From the NCBI GenBank assembly GCA_023244835.1, contig JAHFLN010000004.1:1-46694 (forward strand): a stretch of DNA of 46,694 nt, given 5' to 3'. Each line of letters starts with the position of its first letter. Positions within the stretch are counted from its first letter, which is position 1. Of this stretch, positions 37,857-45,583 are shown in pieces. The notes beneath the pieces were generated by a model. The model made no database searches and had not been told where the DNA came from. It saw nothing but the letters and a program-made list of their open reading frames with translations. This DNA comes from Candidatus Harrisonbacteria bacterium (GTDB taxonomy: Bacteria > Patescibacteriota > Minisyncoccia > UBA6257 > UBA11618). Position numbers and translations under genes: made by a program.

Positions 37857-38034
37857 CACATGCCTTTCTAGCGGCTTATGCCACACGGGGGAAATGAAGC
37901 TGATAAGGATAATGCTGTTTTTGCGAAAGCGCGTCAATCGTGGTATTTTAAGAGGACTTATATGCCCTGTGCCACAACTGTGGCCATTCCGCGGGGCGGA
38001 ATTTAGGATAGGGCGATGAGCCGAATCTGATAAA

Positions 38035-39519
38035 ATGCCCAAAAAAAACGAGGAAAAGGAATCAGGATCTCATTCAGCCGCAGTTGTTTCACGGGGTATG
38101 AAGCGACCCCCTATAATCGCGGTCGTGGGCCATGTAGACCACGGAAAGACGACGCTTTTGGACGCGATCCGGAAGGCTGACGTTGCCGCGGGCGAGGCGG
38201 GGGGCATCACGCAGTCGATCGGTGCCTATGAGATAGTCCATTCGGGCGAGCGGATGACCTTTATCGATACGCCGGGGCACGAGGCCTTTATGGCTATGCG
38301 CCGTCGCGGGGCTTCGATCGCCGACTTGGCGATCGTGGTCGTCGCAGTTGACGAAGGCGTGCAGGAGCAGACGAAGGAGGCGATCGCGATCCTTACGGAA
38401 ACCGGAACGCCCTATGTCGTGGCGCTCACGAAGGCCGATCGCGGGTCAAACCTCGACAAGGCGAAGAATGACCTTATGCAGGCAGGCGTCTTGCTCGAGG
38501 GCTATGGCGGCTCGACGAGCTGGCAGGCGGTGTCGGGAAAGACCGGGGAGGGGGTAGCCGACCTGCTCGACCTCCTGCTTCTCGTGGCTGATACCCTGGG
38601 GCTTGAATGCGATCCGTCGTCTCCTGTGAGCGGCTTCGTGCTTGAGGCGAAGAAAGACGCGAAGCGCGGCGTCGTCGTGCACGCGGTCGTAACTGACGGA
38701 ACTTTGAGGGTTGGCATGGATATCGTGGCGGGCAAGGCGGGGACTCGCGTGCGCTCGCTCGAAGACGGTAATCGCGCGCGGATCGATTCCTGTACGGCGT
38801 CTGCGCCGGTTGTGATAGGCGGGTTCAAGGACATGCCTGCCGCAGGCGACGCGTTCGGTCCGGGAATAGTCGCGCCTACACCTCACGCGGCGCGTCAGAA
38901 TCGCGAGCGGCTGGTGCACGAGGAGGGGGTAACGGCGATCAATATTATAATCAAGGCGGATTCGCACGGCGCGCTCGAAGCGGCGAGCCAGGCAATCCGC
39001 GGAATCGCGCGGCCGGAGGGCACGCTCGTGCGCATTGTGAGCGAAGGCGTGGGCGATATCACGGACGGCGACGTGCAGTGGTTCGTGGCAACCGAATCCG
39101 AGCGCGGCATGGTGGTTGGTTTCAATGTGTCCGCGACGAAGCCCGCGGAAACCATGGCGAAGACGAATCGCATCGCGATCGTCGCGTCGCCCATCATTTA
39201 CGATCTCGTGCGCGCGGTGGAAGGGGCCTTGAAATCAATGACGAAGGCGGGCGCTTCAGGCGATCTTCAAGTGCTCGCGCTCTTCGGCATGAAGGGTCGG
39301 GGAGAGCACGTGATAGGCGGGAAAGTGGTTATGGGGGAGATGAAGAATGAGGCTGTGGTTAGGGTCGAGCGCGAAGGGGAAGAGATCGGCACGGGGGCGA
39401 TCGCTTCCTTGCAGTCAGGCAAGAAGCCGGTTGAAAGCGTGGAGGAGGGGAGCGAGTGCGGACTGATGGTGAAATCTGAGTGCGACATCAAGGTCGGAGA
39501 CCATATCATCATCCGATGA
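38035..39519 (+). CDS. infB: Translation initiation factor IF-2 (short N-terminus)
   Basis: PPIIAVVGHVDHGKTTLLDAIRKADVAAGEAGGITQSIGAYE, FIDTPGHEAF, TKADR, C-terminal IF2 domains. Confidence 0.95.
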   Translation: MPKKNEEKESGSHSAAVVSRGMKRPPIIAVVGHVDHGKTTLLDAIRKADVAAGEAGGITQSIGAYEIVHSGERMTFIDTPGHEAFMAMRRRGASIADLAIVVVAVDEGVQEQTKEAIAILTETGTPYVVALTKADRGSNLDKAKNDLMQAGVLLEGYGGSTSWQAVSGKTGEGVADLLDLLLLVADTLGLECDPSSPVSGFVLEAKKDAKRGVVVHAVVTDGTLRVGMDIVAGKAGTRVRSLEDGNRARIDSCTASAPVVIGGFKDMPAAGDAFGPGIVAPTPHAARQNRERLVHEEGVTAINIIIKADSHGALEAASQAIRGIARPEGTLVRIVSEGVGDITDGDVQWFVATESERGMVVGFNVSATKPAETMAKTNRIAIVASPIIYDLVRAVEGALKSMTKAGASGDLQVLALFGMKGRGEHVIGGKVVMGEMKNEAVVRVEREGEEIGTGAIASLQSGKKPVESVEEGSECGLMVKSECDIKVGDHIIIR

Positions 39520-39529
39520 TGATGAAATT

Positions 39530-39615
39530 CGAAGCACGAAACTCGAAATTCGAAACGAGGGCGGTAGCTCCGCACAGCGTCTTTTTCGGGTTTCGGATTT
39601 CGGGTTTCGGATTTT
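39530..39615. repeat. Degenerate CGAAATTCGAAA / TTTCGGATTTCGGGTTTCGG short repeats between infB and rbfA
   Basis: CGAAGCACGAAACTCGAAATTCGAAAC ... GGGTTTCGGATTTCGGGTTTCGGATTTTCCGG. Confidence 0.6.
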
Positions 39616-39622
39616 CCGGCGT

Positions 39623-39964
39623 ATGAATTACCGAAAAGAACGTATGGCGAGCCTCCTGCGCGAGGAGCTTGCGCTACTCGTAGCCCAGGAAATCGAGTTC
39701 AAGGACATGTTCGTCACGGTGACGGATGTCCTCGTGAATGGCGACTTGGAAGACGCGCAGGCGAAAGTGAGCGTCTTGCCGAGCGAGAGGGCTCATGACG
39801 CTTTGAAGATACTTCGCCCGTTCGAGCACCGGTTTCATGGGTTCCTGGTGCGGAAGCTGAACATCCGCCCGATTCCGCGGATACGATTCGTGATCGACCA
39901 TGGTCCCGAGAAGGCGGCCGAAGTTGAAAAAAAGCTGATGGGAGAGGATACTGTAGGGAATTAA
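39623..39964 (+). CDS. rbfA: Ribosome-binding factor A
   Basis: ERMASLLREELALLVAQE...VTVTDVLVNGDLEDAQAKVSVLP...RPIPRIRFVID; follows infB. Confidence 0.88.
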   Translation: MNYRKERMASLLREELALLVAQEIEFKDMFVTVTDVLVNGDLEDAQAKVSVLPSERAHDALKILRPFEHRFHGFLVRKLNIRPIPRIRFVIDHGPEKAAEVEKKLMGEDTVGN

Positions 39965-39971
39965 TAATAAA

Positions 39972-40043
39972 GGCCATGTAGCCAAGTGGTACGGCAAGAG
40001 TCTGCAAAACTCTTATGCATCGGTTCGATTCCGATCATGGCCT
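39972..40043 (+). tRNA. tRNA-Cys(GCA)
   Basis: Acceptor GGCCATG/CATGGCC, anticodon loop CTGCAAA, U73 discriminator. Confidence 0.93.
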
Positions 40044-40078
40044 CATAAAAAAACCGGCTTCGCCTCATGCGTCGCCGG

Positions 40079-41059
40079 TCATCGGGTTTTCTTTTTTATC
40101 CTTCGATTCGCGTTCCTGATACGGTCTTCGCGCCACTTCCACTTCCTATAGAGGTTGAGGAGTTTTTGTTCTCCGCGGGTTGCGAAGACATACCTCCTGC
40201 TCACGAGCCGGATCACGCTCATAAGTCCGTTGATTATGCTCGGCGGGGGATAGACCCCTGCCGTGCGTATCGCGGAACGCAGGGCGTTCCGCACGCGGTG
40301 GAAGAAGTGGCGAGGAACGAAGAGTCTTCCATCCTTGTCCATACCGATGCCGTTTATAACAACCGGCCCGCGCTGGATATCATGCGCGAACGCCTTCTCG
40401 TCATGGATCGCCATGCCGCTCGATTCGATGATGGCGCGTATGCCGTCACGGATCGCGCGGCTCTTCCGCTTCCCATTAACCCGGTGGCCGATAGGCTTCG
40501 GGGAGGAAATCGTGATGTCGTCGAGATAGCGGGTATACGTGAGGCCGTGTTTCGCGCAGTAGGCGCCAAGCGGCACGTCGATCAGTACGCCCGCGTAGAG
40601 GTTGAACCAGTCGGGAGAGGACGGCGCGCCGGTCATAAGCCCGCCTTCCTCGGCCATCACGAAGCGTTTCAGCACTTCTTCGACCTCGTAATACCAGTCT
40701 CCGGTAGAGACTGATCGGGGATCGCATTGCCCGAGGCACCATATAAGCCGTTCGAGGTTCACGCTCGGGTAGGCGCCTCGTATGTCATAAAGGAGAAAGA
40801 AGCGGTTTCCCTTATGGCGTTTCGCGTTCACGAGGGTTGAGCCGCCGCGCACGGACCCGGTCGCATAGGGCGACGGGGGGCAGCGGTCCATGAGATGCAT
40901 ACGGATCCGCTTGTGTACGATGCGCATCGCGACGTTCGGCGCATAGATGATGCGCTGTTTGCGCCGGCGAGAAATGGGATTCCAGTCGTCGAAGACGGAT
41001 CGGTTGAACAGGGGCTCGTGCGCAAGATCGCGCATGAGCATGGAGACAGAGAGATGCAT
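40079..41059 (-). CDS. Retron-type reverse transcriptase
   Basis: RKQRIIYAPN, NAKRHKG (NAxxH), FFLLYDIRGAYPSVN, GLMTGAPSSPDWFNL, GLTYTRYLDDITISS (YxDD), VINGIGMDKDGRLFVPRHF (VTG-like); RBS AAAGGA. Confidence 0.88.
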   Translation of the reverse strand: MHLSVSMLMRDLAHEPLFNRSVFDDWNPISRRRKQRIIYAPNVAMRIVHKRIRMHLMDRCPPSPYATGSVRGGSTLVNAKRHKGNRFFLLYDIRGAYPSVNLERLIWCLGQCDPRSVSTGDWYYEVEEVLKRFVMAEEGGLMTGAPSSPDWFNLYAGVLIDVPLGAYCAKHGLTYTRYLDDITISSPKPIGHRVNGKRKSRAIRDGIRAIIESSGMAIHDEKAFAHDIQRGPVVINGIGMDKDGRLFVPRHFFHRVRNALRSAIRTAGVYPPPSIINGLMSVIRLVSRRYVFATRGEQKLLNLYRKWKWREDRIRNANRRIKKKTR

Positions 41060-41381
41060 GCGCGATTCCTTTCATATGAAGAGGCTGTTTGGAAATGTTC
41101 AAAACGGAACGAGGGGCGGCCCCGGAACGGGATAACACCGAACCGTTGGGTCCGAAGGATTCCGCGACCGCACAGAAGCGGACCGGATTCGGACCGGAAA
41201 CGCATATCGCCCGATAGGCGACAGCACCGAGCCGGCAGAACGCCTGCTCGGGGACACTGTTCCCTAACGGGGGGAACGTTGCCGTTCCGGGTTGCGACAT
41301 CCGCCCCTCGCCCTGAGATTCCCCAGCGCCCGAAGGAGCCGAAGGACTGCTTGGTGTATAGCAGATGAGTATTAAAAAAGC

Positions 41382-41621
41382 GATGCGGGGGCAGGGAATG
41401 CGGCTATCCTTGCGCTTAAAGCATCGCTTTGCGAGTCCGAAGAAACTACGCCGATCATGGACGTGAGAGCGTAGTTCCGATTCGAAAGAATCCGGACTGA
41501 CCATAGGCTTGCATGACGCCCGAGGGGCGTCAGCGCTCGCGCCGCGGAACGCAGCGCGAGAGACACTATGCCTCATCATGAGGTCTTATGAATATGCCGC
41601 AGAGCCTAATGCCCCCGCATC
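41382..41621 (-). ncRNA. Candidate retron msr-msd non-coding RNA
   Basis: Perfect 12-bp a1/a2 inverted repeat GATGCGGGGGCA(41621-41610)/TGCCCCCGCATC(41393-41382); TTAG after a1; hairpins 41571-41583, 41536-41560, 41514-41532; branched element 41434-41498; same strand and upstream of the RT. Confidence 0.7.
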
Positions 41622-41634
41622 AAGAACCGATTGC

Positions 41635-41663
41635 ACTATGCCATGCCCGAAGATTGCGGGCAA
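41635..41663 (-). promoter_or_regulatory. Candidate promoter for the retron ncRNA
   Basis: Minus strand TTGCCC - 17 bp - CATAGT ending ~13 nt before a1 (4/6 match to each hexamer). Confidence 0.4.
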
Positions 41664-41693
41664 GGCTATTTTCCGGCTACTATAGCCAGTGAA

Positions 41694-41774
41694 GCCCGGG
41701 TGGCGAAATGGCATACGCACATCACTTAAGATGATGCGCCGCAAGGCATGTGGGTTCGACCCCCACCCCGGGCA
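41694..41774 (+). tRNA. tRNA-Leu(TAA)
   Basis: Acceptor GCCCGGG/CCCGGGC, anticodon loop CTTAAGA in CATCA/TGATG, T-arm GTGGGTTCGACCCCCAC. Confidence 0.92.
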
Positions 41775-42074
41775 CATAAGGTCGAACCGAAGGCGCCCGT
41801 TTTCAAGGAGGCATGAGCCGACTATGAAAACGGAGCGTCTCGACCGAAGGGAGAGGCGACCCCCACCCCGGGCACATAAGGTCGAACCGAAGGCGCCCGT
41901 TTTCAAGGAGGCATGAGCCGACTATGAAAACGGAGCGTCTCGACCGAAGGGAGAGGCGACCCCCACCCCGGGCACATAAGGTCGAACCGAAGGCGCCCGT
42001 TTTCAAGGAGGCATGAGCCGACTATAAAAACGGAGCGTCTCGACCGAAGGGAGAGGCGACCCCCACCCCGGGCA
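41757..42074 (+). repeat. Three 100-bp tandem repeat units downstream of tRNA-Leu, each ending with a copy of the tRNA 3' end
   Basis: Period exactly 100 bp (GGCACATAAG at 41771, 41871, 41971); each unit ends CGACCCCCACCCCGGGCA; single-base difference (ACTATGAAAA vs ACTATAAAAA) in unit 3. Confidence 0.95.
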
Positions 42075-42274
42075 CGGTAGGGGATTTCATTGACCCTGCC
42101 CCTCGTTCGGTGGTATTATACAATTTCGTTGGTTCTTTGGCAGAGTCCTGCAACACCCCTGCGAAAAGGAAGGGAGGAAGAGCGGGCAGACGATGGTTCG
42201 GAGGGCGCGTCATGCGCTTGAAGATGTTTTCGTTTAACCCATTTCATGATTTCTCGTAGGTTAAGGAACCTAAC

Positions 42275-42688
42275 ATGCAGAGACGTAGTTCGAGGAAAGA
42301 CTACGGAGATTTAGCGATCACCGTTCCGTTGCTCAATGAATGGGCCAGCCAGAATGGCTTGGCGCACATGATGCCGAAAGACTGCGCATTTGAACGGTCT
42401 TTCGTGGGAGGAGCGTCGTTCGATAAGCGGCGGATTATTTTCGCCCGGGTCAATGTTGATCACGCGGGTGATCGCATCGTCGCCTTTTTGGAGGCGCTCG
42501 TGGGCGAGTTTCCGTGCAGTCACGAGCCGATTGCTCCCACCGGAAAGAAAAACGCGGTTGAGTTGATGGTGAGGGCGGTTGAGGATATGCGGGCTTTGCG
42601 TCGCCTCGCGGAAGAGGCTGCGGCGAGTCCGAAGCGGAGAGCGCGGGCGAGGAGAAGGTCTCCGGTTGCCCTCTGTGGCATGGCGTAG
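42275..42688 (+). CDS. Hypothetical protein
   Basis: 137-aa ORF followed by strong terminator; no family recognised. Confidence 0.55.
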   Translation: MQRRSSRKDYGDLAITVPLLNEWASQNGLAHMMPKDCAFERSFVGGASFDKRRIIFARVNVDHAGDRIVAFLEALVGEFPCSHEPIAPTGKKNAVELMVRAVEDMRALRRLAEEAAASPKRRARARRRSPVALCGMA

Positions 42689-42722
42689 ACGTTTCCGTAG
42701 TACCGGCGAGGGAGGCGGAGAT

Positions 42723-42760
42723 CGGCGGCGGGTCCTTGAGACCCGTCGCCGCCTTTTTTT
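42723..42760 (+). terminator. Rho-independent terminator
   Basis: GGCGGCGGGTC-CTTGA-GACCCGTCGCCGCC-TTTTTTT. Confidence 0.9.
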
Positions 42761-42868
42761 ATTGACTTATCCACAGCTCTGATGGCATTACGTCATGCGC
42801 GGGCGATATACTCAAAAGGAACGGTGTGTAAAATCGTCAATAGAAATATAAAAAAGGGAAAATATATT

Positions 42869-44434
42869 ATGAATAAGAAATCGATTTCGTGGAGCGCGTC
42901 GCTTGCGGTCATAAGCACGCTTGCGACATTTACGCCTACTGCGATGGTATGGGCGCAGACGGGTGGCGTGAGCATGACGCCTCCGCAGCAAGGCGGTCAG
43001 ATGGGTGGGGGTGTGATGCCGATGGGTGCGCCTATGGCGGGCAGCGGCACGGTTATGGGGGGGCAGAATCCGACAACGGGCGGAAATAATAAGATGGGTA
43101 TGGGCGGCGGCATGGGAATGAGTCAGCAAATGGGAGGCGGGCAGGGGATGATGATGGGCGGTCAACACGAATCGCCACTTCGTCCGTACGTCGAGAAATT
43201 CAATACGTATGTCACGAGGTCTGCGGCATACGCGACTGATATCGGTGCGGTGATCCCGGACTTCGCGGATTCACTTCGGGAGTTTTCTGAAAATCTGACG
43301 GCGGGACAGCCTGATCCGGAAGATGTGGCTGCATTCACGTCCGATACGCAAGACCTAAAGGCGCAGATCGATCAGTGGAATTCTGTCGCGCCGAAAGGCA
43401 AGAAAAAGACGCTCTTGGGACAGATCAGCAATACCTGCAAGAATCTTTTAAGGGACTTGGGAACATTCGGCCAGGTGGCGCAGATAGAGAGCACGACGCG
43501 CGAAGCCATGACGACGATGCAGGTTGATGCGGCAAAGGCGCGGGCCGCGCAGGCGCAAAACAGTATTGCGGAGATGAGGACGCAGATGCAGACCATGGGT
43601 CAGCCGGGAGTGAATGGAACGGGCATGAACGGCATGAACGGCATGAACGGCATGAACGGCATGAACGGCATGAACGGCATGAACGGCATGAACGGCATGA
43701 ACGGCATGAACGGCATGAACGGCATGTCGCAAAATGGCATCAATGGAATGAATGGGATGATGGGTATGCCGAAGACTGCCGATGAAGCGGCAAGAATGTA
43801 CGAGCAGACGAATCCCGGCCAGAGGTATACTCAGGCCATGCGCGACCAGTTCAATACTATGCAGCAGGGCGGCGGCATGGGCATGATGCAGCCTGGTCAA
43901 TCGATGATGAGCGGCGGTCAGCCTGGTTCTCAGCCGACTGGCACGGGGGCGGGAACGCAGGGAAGGGTAGGTCAGTCGGCAGGTACGCCGCAGAACGGCC
44001 AGCCGATGATGGGTGGCATGGGTACGATGGGATCGATGCCGAGAACGGCGGATGAGATGGCAAGGATGTATACGCAACAAACCGGCCAGCCATACACCCA
44101 GGCTATGCGCGACCAGTTCAATGCGATGCCGCAGAATGGGGGTACGGGTATGATGCCGAACGGCCAGCCGATGATGAATGGGCCGATGAGCGGTCAGCAG
44201 CCTCCGCAGGGCCAGTATCAGCCGCAAGGTCAGCCAGGGCAGGGTGGTCAATCTGGGCAGCAATTCGGAGGTCAACCGCAAGGCGGTCAGATGCAAGGTC
44301 AGCCTCCTCCGCAGGGTCAGCCGACGGGTGGTCAGCAGCCCCCTCCGCCCCCGCAAGGAGAGCAGAAGAGTAGCGTGAATGATACGCTTGGCGCAGGATT
44401 CTGGGGAGGATTCTTCCGGTTCCTCGGGTTCTAG
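42869..44434 (+). CDS. Secreted low-complexity Met/Gly/Gln/Asn-rich protein
   Basis: Signal peptide MNKKSISWSASLAVISTLATFTPTAMVWAQ; helical domain ~110 aa; (MNG)n repeats; proline/glutamine/glycine-rich C-terminus. Confidence 0.75.
   Translation: MNKKSISWSASLAVISTLATFTPTAMVWAQTGGVSMTPPQQGGQMGGGVMPMGAPMAGSGTVMGGQNPTTGGNNKMGMGGGMGMSQQMGGGQGMMMGGQHESPLRPYVEKFNTYVTRSAAYATDIGAVIPDFADSLREFSENLTAGQPDPEDVAAFTSDTQDLKAQIDQWNSVAPKGKKKTLLGQISNTCKNLLRDLGTFGQVAQIESTTREAMTTMQVDAAKARAAQAQNSIAEMRTQMQTMGQPGVNGTGMNGMNGMNGMNGMNGMNGMNGMNGMNGMNGMNGMSQNGINGMNGMMGMPKTADEAARMYEQTNPGQRYTQAMRDQFNTMQQGGGMGMMQPGQSMMSGGQPGSQPTGTGAGTQGRVGQSAGTPQNGQPMMGGMGTMGSMPRTADEMARMYTQQTGQPYTQAMRDQFNAMPQNGGTGMMPNGQPMMNGPMSGQQPPQGQYQPQGQPGQGGQSGQQFGGQPQGGQMQGQPPPQGQPTGGQQPPPPPQGEQKSSVNDTLGAGFWGGFFRFLGF
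43622..43720 (+). repeat. 11 perfect copies of the 9-bp unit GGCATGAAC encoding Gly-Met-Asn
   Basis: Read directly; 99 bp uninterrupted. Confidence 0.97.
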
Positions 44435-44451
44435 AACAGTATCGGAATAAT

Positions 44452-44481
44452 AAAACCCCTGTCATTTGGCAGGGGTTTTAT
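44452..44481 (+). terminator. Rho-independent terminator
   Basis: AAAACCCCTG-TCATTTGG-CAGGGGTTTT. Confidence 0.8.
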
Positions 44482-44527
44482 AGTGGTCGTATCGGGCAAG
44501 ATGGGGTAGAATGGCTTGATTCCTTCA

Positions 44528-45556
44528 ATGCAGATTCTCGCGATAGAAACGAGTTGTGACGAGACGGCAATTGCCGTTGTTGAGTGTTCCGGTAAGCCGG
44601 AGAACCCGTCGTTTGTCGTACGCGCGCATGTGGTTGCGACGCAGATCGCGACGCATCGCCCGTTCGGGGGCGTGGTTCCCTCGCTCGCGAAGCGAGAGCA
44701 TCTGAAAAATCTTCCGCTCGCATATGACGAAGTTATTCAAAAATTGAATTCGCCAGCCGGCGGAGAAAAGTACGCATTGAAACCCGACCGTATCGCCGTC
44801 ACGGTCGGCCCAGGTCTCGAGCCCGCGCTTTGGACGGGTGTGAATTTCGCGAACAGTCTCGCGGAAAAACTCCACGTGCCGCTTATAGGCATAAATCACT
44901 TGGAGGGGCATATGTTCTCAAGCTGGCTTGCGGGAAAAACGGTCGCGTTCCCTGCGATCGTATTACTTGTGAGCGGGGGGCACACGGCGCTCGTGCGCAT
45001 GGATAGCATGAAGAGTTGGGAGAAGCTTGGGGAGACGCAGGATGATGCGGCGGGCGAAGCGTTCGACAAGGTGGCGAAAATACTAGGTCTCCCGTACCCG
45101 GGAGGGCCGGAGGTTGAAAAAGAGGCTCGTGCGGGGAATCCGGACGCGATCGCGTTTCCGCGTCCGATGTTACACTCGGGCGATTTCAATTTCAGCTTTT
45201 CGGGGCTGAAGACCGCGGTTCTCTACCACCTCCGCGTTAATCCCCTGACGCCTGAGAGCTCGAAGCCGAAAGCCGATATATGCGCCTCGTTCCAAAAGGC
45301 GGCGATTGACGTGCTTGTGGCAAAAGCGCTTCGCGCCGCGGACGAGTGTGGCGCTCAGTCGCTTCTCGTGTGCGGAGGGGTTGCGGGAAATGCTGTTTTG
45401 CGCGCGGAGCTCGCACGGCGGGCAGGGGAGGAAGGTATCGCATTCCATGCGCCGGCCATGGAGTACAATACCGACAATGCGGTCATGATAGCCGTCGCGG
45501 CCTATCTCGGCACGGCGCATCCGGCAGATAAGGCGCTGCCGAATTTGAATATCTAA
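44528..45556 (+). CDS. tsaD: tRNA N6-adenosine threonylcarbamoyltransferase
   Basis: MQILAIETSCDETAIAVVE, INHLEGHMFSSWL, SGGHTALVRM, GGVAGNAVLRAEL. Confidence 0.95.
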   Translation: MQILAIETSCDETAIAVVECSGKPENPSFVVRAHVVATQIATHRPFGGVVPSLAKREHLKNLPLAYDEVIQKLNSPAGGEKYALKPDRIAVTVGPGLEPALWTGVNFANSLAEKLHVPLIGINHLEGHMFSSWLAGKTVAFPAIVLLVSGGHTALVRMDSMKSWEKLGETQDDAAGEAFDKVAKILGLPYPGGPEVEKEARAGNPDAIAFPRPMLHSGDFNFSFSGLKTAVLYHLRVNPLTPESSKPKADICASFQKAAIDVLVAKALRAADECGAQSLLVCGGVAGNAVLRAELARRAGEEGIAFHAPAMEYNTDNAVMIAVAAYLGTAHPADKALPNLNI

Positions 45557-45583
45557 CCGATAGATTATAGACTTTCAGCACTT

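Noticed and set aside
40812-41579. 255-aa ORF overlapping the RT start and the ncRNA (minus)
   Set aside because: Overlaps the well-supported RT in another frame and lies in hairpin-rich sequence; composition looks like a non-coding reading frame.
40079-41630. Group II intron or diversity-generating retroelement
   Set aside because: RT lacks a maturase/X extension and endonuclease domain, no domain V-like hairpin was recognised, and no template/variable repeat pair was seen; NAxxH and the a1/a2-type repeat fit a retron better.
41757-42074. CRISPR array
   Set aside because: Units are directly contiguous 100-bp near-identical copies with no variable spacers, and each contains the tRNA 3' end; no cas genes nearby.
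41586-42213. Small minus-strand ORFs repeating MKTGAFGSTLCARGGGRLSLRSRRSVFIVGSCLLENGRL
   Set aside because: These are translations of the tandem tRNA-Leu 3' repeat units.
43448-44356. 302-aa antisense ORF with HAV repeats
   Set aside because: Antisense artefact of the GGCATGAAC repeat tract and the low-complexity gene on the plus strand.
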